DNA from: Streptomyces sp. 3214.6
Lineage (GTDB): Bacteria > Actinomycetota > Actinomycetes > Streptomycetales > Streptomycetaceae
Reading direction: 5' to 3'
NCBI RefSeq assembly: GCF_900129855.1
Contig: NZ_LT670819.1
Span: 4,898,001-4,962,000, forward strand
DNA: 64,000 bases
Shown in pieces: positions 9,201 to 16,771 of this stretch (the first letter of the stretch is position 1; every line of letters starts with the position of its first letter). A model generated the notes under the pieces. It worked only from the letters and a program-made list of their open reading frames with translations, made no database searches and had not been told where the DNA came from. The translations under genes and the position numbers were made by a program.

Positions 9201-9932
9201 CCGGGACGCCAGGGCCGCCCGCAGATCCATGGCGAAGAACCGCGGTAGCTGGTCGGCGAGATCGGGGTCGGGCGGCAACGCCATGACCTCGGCGATCACC
9301 TCCCGTGGGACATGCCTGCGGATGCGGCGCTGCTCCAGCAGACCGGACAGCCGGCCCCGAACGGACTCCACCAGCGCGGTGCCGATCTGGAAGGCGGGAA
9401 CCTGCAGCAGGGCGTCCGCCACGACGGCGGCGAAGGCCAGTTCGGATCGCGGGAAGACGTCCTCGATCAACGACCGGACGTCCGCTCCCGACTTGTGGAG
9501 ATAGGCGATCGCCGCGAAGTCGAATCCGGGCGTCCGGATCCCGTATCGCTCGAGCTGCCGTTTCAGCATGAAAAGAGCGCTGAAACTTTCCTGGGGGCGG
9601 TTCTCCCCGGACGGCGCGGCGCCGAAGTCGAGAAACGCGTGCGGGATGGTCGCCCCGCCGGGCGTCGCGTCGAGCGTGTCCACGAAGTGCTCGTCCGGGA
9701 CCGTGCGCAGCCGTTCCCACTGCTCGGCGGGGAGCCGACGGCAGCATCTGCTTTCGAACAGGCGTAACAGGGACGTCTTTCCGGCTCCGCCGACCGCCCA
9801 ATAAAATGTGATCGTTCGCGGCGGCGGATCCTCGTTGACCCGTTCTATGAAACGGCGACTGAGTTCGTACCGGTCCGCGAAGATCCGTACCGCCGATCGT
9901 CGAGCCCGGTTCGTGTCATCGAAAATCGACAA
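6231..9932 (-). CDS. P-loop (STAND-like) ATPase-TPR-ADP-ribosylglycohydrolase fusion
   Basis: This is a 1233-residue multidomain protein. The start is assigned to TTG 9932 because a GGGGGAGGGG ribosome site lies 5 nt upstream; an ATG at 10007 has none. An N-terminal ATPase has Walker A GGAGKT (residues 48-53), Walker B RIALLFDTYEAF (about 265-275) and a sensor-like VMVVMAGR. Residues about 450-880 are helical TPR-like repeats, interrupted near 664-687 by an Asn/Gly-rich tract. From about 905 the C-terminus is a complete ADP-ribosylglycohydrolase: AGDALGVPWEG, TSDDTEQTL, TNGAAMRVLPVGW, ATHTDEESIAAA and GGDTDTVAALAGG carry the metal and ribose ligands. The architecture resembles STAND sensors that couple ligand detection to an effector. 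With the downstream SIR2-like gene it suggests NAD/ADP-ribose signalling or defence, by inference. Confidence 0.85.
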   Translation of the reverse strand: MSIFDDTNRARRSAVRIFADRYELSRRFIERVNEDPPPRTITFYWAVGGAGKTSLLRLFESRCCRRLPAEQWERLRTVPDEHFVDTLDATPGGATIPHAFLDFGAAPSGENRPQESFSALFMLKRQLERYGIRTPGFDFAAIAYLHKSGADVRSLIEDVFPRSELAFAAVVADALLQVPAFQIGTALVESVRGRLSGLLEQRRIRRHVPREVIAEVMALPPDPDLADQLPRFFAMDLRAALASRRGPQRIALLFDTYEAFAGEVAQTGHPLLVDTAGPRWIRTLLGNLPLGDGVMVVMAGRTPPRWHEAFLDPIPEEYVELVPLGPLHAGFADRYLAESGVDDPELRAALVGYASVEPDQVHPLVLALCADVALAAAAEGHPLRAAELANTRELLAKERELAARLLSRVGPDVVEAVLAVAAARSFDREIFDHLGSRLDFPTSTAIFRRVTGFSFVTPYREEGSAGRFAVHALLRRALSRIDAGASSQAHATLAAYYGAMPADDFTARLERIYHRGRLDAAEGMREWRTEMERALATSRFDRCRALIVLHGSLEPAPGPLAQACAYLLAKGEIALGHWEQAEQVLAGLPQDGAHALLLRADLAFVRGDFDKAMDCSAEALTRTADGDAARLPILYRAAELRLFLGRFDEGRTMTEEGLRLLGGEDDGNNGDNGDNGNNGGNGGDPNQLCRWHVLRAELEFFSGGMDEAKEQLRLAREQLESLPEAEWDPVSHANLRVDEAVVAEADDRPLDARAGQGDALRIRRAIADARGAAHATNGLGLAALQLAQPAEAERYFTEAAVAARDLGEELLLAKTARGRAEAAVLDGRLADAERLAEQALSEFERLGVPYDVVHGRITKSRVQRVRGGGGDAAWLATVEEVRQAIERDSFRSLYLRCPEVCPPDARRVAGALRAFAAGDALGVPWEGKHPSTIDRARVAELPAAEWEGDWPRGCTSDDTEQTLLVAGYLVDVADGGAAAAAGASRVSPEGFLALLAERAAAGMRGIGPTTTAALDHFRATGRPPRSAPSGRRGTNGAAMRVLPVGWAVPVSRPDLRRRHAVALARATHTDEESIAAACVMAALAAWSVESVRLDAVLDAGREEAEWALGHFTGAAGVREFLDALDGRWRPPAEGIGLAAGETIAAVAHVLAEAAAGETLSDALLRAVLLGGDTDTVAALAGGILGGRAPEAATDLPWWPLVRFEEEPEAERLAGGLAGARRGAYRSGTGAGGS

Positions 9933-10071
9933 GGCCCCTCCCCCCGTCACAGCCACGGGTGAGGTTACCGCCGGAAAGGCCCGGCGGGGAGACGGCACTC
10001 GTCGCACGGAAACGCGCGGAACCGCACGGAAACGGCGCGCGAGCGCCCCCCTTCAGCTGCGAGGTGGCCGG
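9933..10071. promoter_or_regulatory. Divergent intergenic region with two TTG-start genes
   Basis: This 139-bp stretch separates the divergent P-loop fusion and glycosyltransferase genes. Each is best started at a TTG behind a purine-rich ribosome site (GGGGGAGGGG on minus, GAGGTGG on plus). No clear -35/-10 pair can be named. Confidence 0.4.
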
Positions 10072-11286
10072 TTGAGAGTGCTCTTCGTTCCGACGTTCAC
10101 GCAGATGCCCGGCAGCGGGCGGGCCCGCGCCAGCGACGCCATGGGGTTCGGGGTGACCTGCGCCGACGCCCTCGTCCACGGCCTCGCGTCACACGGCGTC
10201 GACGTCGACGTCCTCGACATCGCGCCCACCGCGCGCCAGACCGCCTGGACGGCCCGCTGCCTGGAGGCCTTCGAGACGGCGATCGGCGCCAGCGGCAGCC
10301 GGGAGCAGGCTCGGTCCGGGGCCCGGTACGACGTCGTGCTCGCCTTTCACGCCTTCTGGCCGTTCACCTGCGATCTGCGCCGCATCCTCGACGACTCCGG
10401 CGTCCGCCTCCCTCTGGTCACCTACACGCACGGCACCCACTGGGACCCCACCGACCTGTTCCGGTTCGAGCGCTATCCCCGGCTGCGCTGGGCCGACCTG
10501 GGCAACCTGCTCGCCGCCGACCGAGTGCTGCTGGTCAGCGACTACCTGCACCGGACCCTGCTGACGTCAGTGAACGAAGCCGGCCCCGTCGCCGCGAAGG
10601 AGCTCACCGCCCGACTGCGCCCGGTCGGCCTACCCCTCGACCTCGCCCGCATCGACGCCGGCCGCCCGACCGACGGGGAGGACGGCGGGCCCGTCACCAT
10701 CGTCTTCAACCACGCCCCCATTCCCGCGAAACGGCCGGAACTCTTCGTCGCCGCCGCCCATGAGGTGCTGCGCCGCACCTCCGCCCGCATCATCGTCACC
10801 CGGCACTTCCCCGCCACCGCACCGGGCGGCGCGGCCCTGCGGGAGCTCGGCCGCCGGTATCCCGGCCGGGTCACGCTGGGCGAGGACCTTTCCCTCGACG
10901 ACTACTTCCGCACCCTGTGGCGGTCCGACATCCAGGTCAGCACCGCCCTCCACGAGAGCCTCGGCGTGGCCACCCTGGAGGCCATGGCCACCGGAAACTG
11001 CCCGCTCCTGCCCGCGACCGGCGCCTATCCGGAGATCGCGGCCGGCGACCCCGACGTGCTCTACGACCGCCCCGAGGACGTCGCCGACCGACTGTGCGCC
11101 CTCGTCACCGACCCCGACCGACGCCGGCGCACCGCCCACCGCCACAGCGCGCGGACACGGGCGACCTACGCGCCGGAGCGGGTGGCGGGGGCGGTGCGAC
11201 AGGTGCTGGAGGAGGCAGTGGGAGATCTGGTTGGGCAGATGGTGGGGGAGGTGGTGGGGGAGGTGGCGGGGGAGAGCCCTGTATGA
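10072..11286 (+). CDS. GT4-like glycosyltransferase
   Basis: This 404-residue cytosolic GT-B glycosyltransferase starts at TTG 10072, seven bases after the start of GAGGTGG; the reading frame is open further upstream without a better start. The N-terminal Rossmann half begins LRVLFVPTFTQMPGSGRARASD. The C-terminal half has FNHAPIPAKRPELFVAAAHEV and HESLGVATLEAMATGNCPLLP, the E-x7-E nucleotide-sugar motif of GT4/GT1-like enzymes. Donor and acceptor are unknown. The C-terminal tail is a low-complexity stretch (VGQMVGEVVGEVAGE) encoded by GGTGGGGGA repeats and may be dispensable. It diverges from the ADP-ribosylglycohydrolase fusion and ends just before a very strong palindromic terminator. Confidence 0.82.
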   Translation: MRVLFVPTFTQMPGSGRARASDAMGFGVTCADALVHGLASHGVDVDVLDIAPTARQTAWTARCLEAFETAIGASGSREQARSGARYDVVLAFHAFWPFTCDLRRILDDSGVRLPLVTYTHGTHWDPTDLFRFERYPRLRWADLGNLLAADRVLLVSDYLHRTLLTSVNEAGPVAAKELTARLRPVGLPLDLARIDAGRPTDGEDGGPVTIVFNHAPIPAKRPELFVAAAHEVLRRTSARIIVTRHFPATAPGGAALRELGRRYPGRVTLGEDLSLDDYFRTLWRSDIQVSTALHESLGVATLEAMATGNCPLLPATGAYPEIAAGDPDVLYDRPEDVADRLCALVTDPDRRRRTAHRHSARTRATYAPERVAGAVRQVLEEAVGDLVGQMVGEVVGEVAGESPV

Positions 11287-11325
11287 GCTGCACCGACGGC
11301 CGGGGCCGGGCTGTCAGTTGCCGGG

Positions 11326-11377
11326 GAATGGGAAAGTGGCCCGGAACCGACGTCGGTTCCGGGCCACTTTCCCATTC
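11326..11377. terminator. 52-nt perfect palindrome, bidirectional terminator
   Basis: Two 26-nt arms (GAATGGGAAAGTGGCCCGGA... and its exact reverse complement) meet with no spacer at 11351/11352. The palindrome lies between the 3' ends of the convergent glycosyltransferase and aspS genes and has no U-tract, as is usual in Streptomyces. Confidence 0.85.
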
Positions 11378-11407
11378 GGCTTCAGCTACGCGGCGACTGC
11401 TTGCCCG

Positions 11408-13171
11408 CTACTTCGGCTGCGGCTTGCGCACCGACAGGTGCAGCTCCCTCAGCCGGGCCTCCTCCAGCTCCGTCGGCGCGCCCATCATCAGGTCCTGGGC
11501 GTTGCCGTTGAGCGGGAAGGAGATCGTCTCGCGGATGTTCGGCTCGTCCGCGAGGAGCATGACGATGCGGTCGACGCCCGGCGCGATGCCGCCGTGCGGC
11601 GGGGCGCCGAAGCGGAAGGCGCGCAGCATGCCGGCGAACTTCTCCTCGACGGTCTCCCGGTCGTAGCCCGCGATCTCGAACGCCTTGAGCATGATCTCCG
11701 GCTCGTGGTTCCGGATCGCGCCGGAGGACAGCTCGACGCCGTTGCAGACGATGTCGTACTGCCAGCCCAGGATGTCCAGCGGGTCCTGGGTCTCCAAAGC
11801 CTCCAGGCCGCCCTGCGGCATCGAGAACGGGTTGTGCGAGAAGTCGATCGCGCCGGTCTCCTCGTCCTTCTCGTACATCGGGAAGTCGACGATCCAGCAG
11901 AACCGGAAGACGCCCTCCTCGAAGTGTCCGGCGCGCTTGGCGGCCTCGACCCGCACCGCGCCCATGATCTTCGAGACCTCGTCGAACTCGCCCGCGCCGA
12001 AGAACACCGCGTGACCGGCGGCCAGCGACAGGCGCTTGGTCAGTTCGGCGACGTTCTCCTCGGTCAGGAACTTCGCGATCGGGCCGGTCAGCGAGCCGTC
12101 CTCGGCGACGCGCACCCAGGCCAGGCCCTTCGCGCCCTGCGAGACCGCGAAGTCACCGAGCTGGTCGAAGAACTTCCGGGGCTGCGCGGAGACGTCCGGC
12201 ACGGGCAGCGCGCGCACGTGCTTGCCGGCGAAGGCCTTGAACTCCGAGCCCTCGAAGATGTCGGTGATGTCGACGAGCTCCAGCTGGGCACGGAGGTCCG
12301 GCTTGTCGGAGCCGTACTTCAGCATCGACTCGCGGAACGGGATCCGCGGGAACGGCGAGGTGACGTGACGGCCATTGCCGAACTCCTCGAACAGCTCCGT
12401 CATGAGCTTCTCGATCGGCTGGAAGACGTCCTCCTGCTCGACGAAGCTCATCTCGACGTCGAGCTGGTAGAACTCGCCCGGCGAACGGTCCGCACGCGCG
12501 TCCTCGTCACGGAAACAGGGGGCGATCTGGAAGTAGCGGTCAAAGCCCGAGATCATCAGCAGCTGCTTGAACTGCTGCGGCGCCTGGGGGAGGGCGTAGA
12601 ACTTGCCCGGGTTCAGCCGGGACGGCACAACGAAGTCACGCGCGCCCTCCGGGGAGGTCGCGGACAGGATCGGCGTCGCCATCTCGTTGAAGCCCAGCGC
12701 CGTCATCTTGTGCCGGATGGCCGAGATGACCGCCGTCCGCAGCATGATGTTGCGGTGCATGCGCTCACGGCGCAGGTCCAGGAAGCGGTACTCCAGCCGC
12801 CGCTCCTCGTTGACCCCGTCCTCGGTGTTGATCGTGAACGGCAGCGGGGCGGCGGCGCCCAGCAGCTCGACCTCGCCGACCTCGACCTCGACCTCGCCGG
12901 TCGGCAGGTCCGCGTTGACGTTCTCTGTGCCGCGCGAGACGACCTTGCCGTCGACGCGGACCGTCGACTCCTTGGTCAGCTTGTCGAGAGCCTCGTACGC
13001 GGGGGTGCCCGGACGGGCCACGAGCTGCGTGATGCCGTAGTGGTCGCGCAGATCGATGAAGAGGATGCCGCCCAGGTCGCGCCGATTGTGCAGCCAGCCG
13101 CTCAGCCGGACGTCGGTGCCGACGTCAGAGGCGCGGAGCTCGCCGCAGGTGTGGGACCTGTACCGATGCAT
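11408..13171 (-). CDS. aspS: Aspartyl-tRNA synthetase
   Basis: This 587-residue cytosolic class IIb synthetase charges tRNA(Asp) with aspartate. Domains in order are the N-terminal OB-fold anticodon-binding region (1-105), the catalytic core with FRDEDARADRSPGEFYQLDVEMSF as motif 2, the bacterial GAD insertion (about 290-410), and motif 3 GGIAPGVDRIVMLL near the end. Length and order match bacterial AspRS. The anticodon-domain segment reads RRDLGG with Leu33. Discriminating enzymes such as E. coli AspRS have Leu there, while many non-discriminating ones have His, so this is probably Asp-specific (inference). The ATG at 13171 is preceded by GGATGAACGACG. Two parS-like sites lie immediately upstream. 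Confidence 0.97.
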   Translation of the reverse strand: MHRYRSHTCGELRASDVGTDVRLSGWLHNRRDLGGILFIDLRDHYGITQLVARPGTPAYEALDKLTKESTVRVDGKVVSRGTENVNADLPTGEVEVEVGEVELLGAAAPLPFTINTEDGVNEERRLEYRFLDLRRERMHRNIMLRTAVISAIRHKMTALGFNEMATPILSATSPEGARDFVVPSRLNPGKFYALPQAPQQFKQLLMISGFDRYFQIAPCFRDEDARADRSPGEFYQLDVEMSFVEQEDVFQPIEKLMTELFEEFGNGRHVTSPFPRIPFRESMLKYGSDKPDLRAQLELVDITDIFEGSEFKAFAGKHVRALPVPDVSAQPRKFFDQLGDFAVSQGAKGLAWVRVAEDGSLTGPIAKFLTEENVAELTKRLSLAAGHAVFFGAGEFDEVSKIMGAVRVEAAKRAGHFEEGVFRFCWIVDFPMYEKDEETGAIDFSHNPFSMPQGGLEALETQDPLDILGWQYDIVCNGVELSSGAIRNHEPEIMLKAFEIAGYDRETVEEKFAGMLRAFRFGAPPHGGIAPGVDRIVMLLADEPNIRETISFPLNGNAQDLMMGAPTELEEARLRELHLSVRKPQPK

Positions 13172-13205
13172 CGTCGTTCATCCAGTCTTCGCGGATCGGG
13201 GGCAC

Positions 13206-13219
13206 GTTTCACGTGAAAC
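13206..13219. promoter_or_regulatory. parS: parS site (ParB binding), copy A
   Basis: GTTTCACGTGAAAC is a perfect 14-bp palindrome identical to the Streptomyces parS core. It lies 34 bp upstream of the aspS start codon. Confidence 0.85.
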
Positions 13220-13239
13220 AGAGCACGTTAACAGGGCAC

Positions 13240-13253
13240 GTTTCACGTGAAAC
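13240..13253. promoter_or_regulatory. parS: parS site (ParB binding), copy B
   Basis: This is a second perfect GTTTCACGTGAAAC, 34 bp from copy A centre to centre, in the aspS / SpoIIE-phosphatase intergenic region. Confidence 0.85.
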
Positions 13254-13349
13254 AACCCCCAGGGTACCGGGCAGTCACTGATCACCTCCCCTCAATACCG
13301 GTGCGGCGATCAGTGGCACTTGTCGATCACATGTTCTTAAAGTGGGGCA

Positions 13350-15548
13350 ATGCGCACTGGCGAGCCTCTGCCCGCCGTGGGGGAGGTCCTGGCCTCCCTC
13401 GCGACCGGCCTGTGGCACTGGAGCACCGCCACCGGACTGGTCACGGTCGATGCCGAGGCAGCCCGGCTGCTCGGGCTGCCCGCCGAGGAGACGGTCCTCA
13501 CCGAGGCCCAGACCCGAGCCCGGCTGCACCCCGTGGACTGGAACGAGATCACCGGAGTGATCCCGCTCGCCGTCGCCGAGGGCACCCTCGCCGAGGTACG
13601 CATCCGGATCATGGACGACCGGGGGCGGGTCGTCCGGGTCGTCCGCAGCCGGTCCAAGCCGTCCTTCGACAAGGTGAAGAAGGCGTACGAGCTGATCGGC
13701 ACCCTCCAGGAGGTCACGGAGCCCCGCCCGGGGACCCCCGCCGGGCGTACCGCCGTCACCGGTGACTGGCGGCGGGCGCGGGAGGCGTTCCTGTTGGACG
13801 CGGGCCGGGCGCTGGCGGAGGCACGGTCCACGGAGGAGGTCCTCAGGGTCGCGGCGGGCCTGTCGATGCCGGGCTTCTCACCGGACGGGCTGGCTGTCTT
13901 CGGCGTCACGGGCGACCGGCTGACGATCATCGGCCACCACGGGCAGCAGCCCGGCGACGAGGGTCCCTTCACCCAGATGTCCATCCATACGGACTATCCG
14001 GCCGCCGAGGTCGTGCGCACCGGCCGGGCCGTGTATCTGTCCTCCCCCGAGCGGTACAAGGAGCGCTACCCGCTCACCTGGCCGCTGGCCTCCCACTTCG
14101 GCCGCCAGTCGTGGGCGTTCCTGCCGCTGACGGTGGCCGGCCGCACGATGGGCGCCTGGATGGCCGGCTTCGCCTACCCGGTGGCGTTCACCCCGGACGA
14201 GCGATCCGTGCTCACGACGGTCGCGCGGATGCTCGCCCAGGCGCTGACCCGCGCGGGCGCGGCGGAGACCCAGCGCGAGCTGACCGACGGCCTGCAACGC
14301 TCCATGCTCCCGACCCTCGGCCCCGAGATACCGGGCATGACCCTCGCCGCCCGCTACATACCGACCGGCGGCGGCCTCCAGGTCGGCGGCGACTGGTACG
14401 ACATGATCCCGCTGCCCGGCGGCACCCCCTCCGGAGGAGGCAGATTCGCGCTGGTCATAGGGGACGTCCAGGGCCACGATGTCCGCGCGGCGGGCCTCAT
14501 GGGCCAGCTGCGCATCGCACTGCGGGCGTACGCGTCCGAGGGGCACCGCCCCGATGCCGTCCTCTCCCGCGCCTCCGGCTTCTTCCACGGCATCAACCAC
14601 GCCGCGAACGGCGAGAACGACGAGGGCGGCGAGGACGGCGACGGTGCCGGTCTGCGCTTCGCGACCTGCCTGTACATCGAGGTGGACCCGGAGACAGGGG
14701 TCCTGGAGGCGGCGCGGGCCGGCCATCTGGACCCGGCGATCCGGATGGCAGACGGCACGGTCCTGGTCCGCGCCACGGCCGGCGGACTCCCGCTCGGCAT
14801 CGACCCGGACGCCGACTACCCCACCACCCGGCTCACCCTGGAACCCGGCGAGGCGCTGATGCTGTGCACCGACGGTCTGCTGGAGACCGGTGGCCACGAC
14901 CTCGACACGGGCTGGCGGCGCATCCGCAAGATCCTGGAGGCGCATGACGGGGATTTGGAGGAGCTGGCCGACGCCCTGGTCCAGGCGGTGCACGGGCCCT
15001 CCTCCCACCACACCACGGGCCCCCTGGTGGACCGCCGCGAGGACGACATCGCCCTCCTGCTCCTGTGCCGCCAGGGCGAGGACGGCGGCGGCCCGGGTTC
15101 ATCGGCTGCTTCCGTCCCGGTCCGGCGGCCCGTGCGCCGCTCGATGCTGACGGTCGCGCAGGCCGAGCCCGAGCGGATCGCCGTGGCCCGGCAGCAACTG
15201 CGCGAGCTGCTGCACGACTGGACCTGCGTGGACCAGGTCGACTCGGCGGTTCTGCTCGTCTCCGAGACCCTGACCAACGTCCTCGTCCACACCGACGCCG
15301 ACGCGCTGCTCGTCGCCGAGGTCACCGGCGCGCCGGGCGAGCGTCGGCTCCGCATTGAGGTCACCGACACCAGCGACGACCTCCCCCACAAGCGCCGCCC
15401 CGGCGAACTGGCCTCCTCGGGCCGCGGCCTGGTCCTCATCGAACTGCTCGCGGACACATGGGGCGTGGCGCCGAGGGGCGAGGGCAAGAGCATCTGGTTC
15501 GAAATCTACGAGCCCGGCGACTCAGGGGATTCAGGCCGACCGGGCTGA
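13350..15548 (+). CDS. PAS-GAF-SpoIIE phosphatase with C-terminal HATPase domain
   Basis: This 732-residue signalling protein has an N-terminal PAS-like domain (about 10-115), a GAF domain (about 150-285), a PPM/SpoIIE Ser/Thr phosphatase (about 310-550) and an anti-sigma-factor type HATPase (about 590-720). The phosphatase metal motifs are VGGDWYDM, VIGDVQGHD, MLCTDGLLE and DDIALLLL. The ATPase has an N-box SETLTNVLVHT and a G-box ASSGRGLVLIELLADTWG. Such fusions act in partner-switching networks, dephosphorylating an anti-sigma antagonist while the kinase-like domain binds or phosphorylates it. The targets are not encoded nearby. The ATG at 13350 follows GTGGGG. The 3' end overlaps the convergent transporter gene by 43 nt. 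Confidence 0.9.
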   Translation: MRTGEPLPAVGEVLASLATGLWHWSTATGLVTVDAEAARLLGLPAEETVLTEAQTRARLHPVDWNEITGVIPLAVAEGTLAEVRIRIMDDRGRVVRVVRSRSKPSFDKVKKAYELIGTLQEVTEPRPGTPAGRTAVTGDWRRAREAFLLDAGRALAEARSTEEVLRVAAGLSMPGFSPDGLAVFGVTGDRLTIIGHHGQQPGDEGPFTQMSIHTDYPAAEVVRTGRAVYLSSPERYKERYPLTWPLASHFGRQSWAFLPLTVAGRTMGAWMAGFAYPVAFTPDERSVLTTVARMLAQALTRAGAAETQRELTDGLQRSMLPTLGPEIPGMTLAARYIPTGGGLQVGGDWYDMIPLPGGTPSGGGRFALVIGDVQGHDVRAAGLMGQLRIALRAYASEGHRPDAVLSRASGFFHGINHAANGENDEGGEDGDGAGLRFATCLYIEVDPETGVLEAARAGHLDPAIRMADGTVLVRATAGGLPLGIDPDADYPTTRLTLEPGEALMLCTDGLLETGGHDLDTGWRRIRKILEAHDGDLEELADALVQAVHGPSSHHTTGPLVDRREDDIALLLLCRQGEDGGGPGSSAASVPVRRPVRRSMLTVAQAEPERIAVARQQLRELLHDWTCVDQVDSAVLLVSETLTNVLVHTDADALLVAEVTGAPGERRLRIEVTDTSDDLPHKRRPGELASSGRGLVLIELLADTWGVAPRGEGKSIWFEIYEPGDSGDSGRPG

Positions 15549-16615
15549 CCGGGCTGACCGGGCCGACCGGGCTGATCGGGCTGATCGGGCGGGCCGTAAC
15601 GCTCACGCAGCTCGTACGCCACCCCGAAGGCGGCGGCCGTGACCGGCACGGCGAGGAGCATGCCCAGCACGCCTGCCACCGAGGCCCCGGCGGTGATGGC
15701 GACCATCACCACCGCCGGGTGCATCTGCACGGTCCGGCTCTGGATCACCGGCTGCAGCACATGCCCCTCCAGCACCTGCACGGCGAGCACCACCCCGAGC
15801 GCCCACAGCGCGATGACGAACCCCCGGTCGGCGAGCGCGACCAGCACGGCGACGGCACCCGAGATGAAGGCGCCGAGATAGGGGACGTACGCGCCGACGA
15901 AGACAAGCGCACCGAGCCCGACGGCACCCGGCACATCGAGGACGAGCAGCCCGACGGTGATACAGACGGCGTCGATGAAGGCGATGAAGGTGGTCCCCCG
16001 CATGAACCCCTCGACGGCCCGGAAGGCCCGCCGGGCGATGGCCTCCAGGATGTCGGCACTCCCCCCGGGGGCGACGGAACGCAGCACGCCGACGAACCGA
16101 TGCGAGTCCCGTAGAAAGAAGAAGACGAGGAACAGGGCAAGCACAGCAAGGGCGATGCTCTCCCCGACGATGCTCACCCCGCTGATGACATTGGACGCGG
16201 CCGTCCCGCCGAACTTGGTCAGCAGCTCCTTGGCGTTGGAGGCGAGATCGTCGAGCGAGGTCCCGGCAGCGCCGAACCGCCGGGCGAGATCCTGCCCCGC
16301 GTCCTTCAACGAGGCGATGATCTGATCCCCGGTGTCGACCAGGGCAGCGACGACGATATAGACAGCCCCGCCCACCACACCGACCACGGCGACACAGGTG
16401 AGCCCGGCCGCCACCGCCCGAGGCACCCCCGCCTTGACCAGCTGCCGATACAACGGCCCGAGCAGTGCGGTCCCGAGCAACGCGAGCAACACGGGCGTGA
16501 CGGCTGCCCGCAATTCCGAACAGAGCCGAATCCCCACGTACCCGACGCCGGAAACAAGCAGGACGACGGCACACCAGGCAGCCAGCCTGCGAACGGGGAC
16601 GGGGAGCAGGTGCAC
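15506..16615 (-). CDS. AI-2E family transporter
   Basis: This 369-residue integral membrane protein has about eight hydrophobic segments in the AI-2E (PF01594) arrangement: two near the N-terminus, a soluble region around 100-160, and a cluster from about 150 to 340 with the conserved stretch FVGAYVPYLGAFISGAVAVLVAL. Family members move quorum signals, sodium or unknown solutes, so the substrate here is open. The C-terminus is a cytosolic repeat tail (PDQPGRPGQPGQPGRPESPE), encoded by GACCGGGCT-type 9-bp repeats that also hold the end of the opposite gene. GTG 16615 is the start; no other plausible start lies nearby. Confidence 0.85.
   Translation of the reverse strand: MHLLPVPVRRLAAWCAVVLLVSGVGYVGIRLCSELRAAVTPVLLALLGTALLGPLYRQLVKAGVPRAVAAGLTCVAVVGVVGGAVYIVVAALVDTGDQIIASLKDAGQDLARRFGAAGTSLDDLASNAKELLTKFGGTAASNVISGVSIVGESIALAVLALFLVFFFLRDSHRFVGVLRSVAPGGSADILEAIARRAFRAVEGFMRGTTFIAFIDAVCITVGLLVLDVPGAVGLGALVFVGAYVPYLGAFISGAVAVLVALADRGFVIALWALGVVLAVQVLEGHVLQPVIQSRTVQMHPAVVMVAITAGASVAGVLGMLLAVPVTAAAFGVAYELRERYGPPDQPDQPGRPGQPGQPGRPESPESPGS
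15539..15592. repeat. 9-bp tandem repeats (GGCTGACCG / GGCTGATCG)
   Basis: About five to six imperfect 9-bp units lie at the overlap of two convergent genes. They encode the PxQPGxP tail of the AI-2E protein on minus and contain the last codons and stop of the SpoIIE-type gene on plus. Confidence 0.6.
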
Positions 16616-16712
16616 GGCTCCAGCGCATCACGGGGTCGGAGAGCTGTCCTGCGGGGACCACCCGCACGGGTGACGGTTCGTCACTTTGGCGCAGATTCGC
16701 ACCGACACAAGA

Positions 16713-16753
16713 CAGGCCCGAAGTCGCAAAACGGAGTTGCGGCTTCGGGCCTG
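16713..16753 (-). terminator. Terminator of pirin gene
   Basis: CAGGCCCGAAGTCGCAA pairs with TTGCGGCTTCGGGCCTG (17-bp arms, one G-T wobble) around a 7-nt loop, 18 bp beyond the pirin stop codon. Confidence 0.75.
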
Positions 16754-16771
16754 CTCGTGAGCTACCGGGAC

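Noticed and set aside
5895..9248. 1117-residue open frame opposite the ATPase/ADP-ribosylglycohydrolase gene
   Set aside because: It is an antisense shadow produced by high GC; it has no motifs and no ribosome site, while the minus strand carries complete domain signatures.
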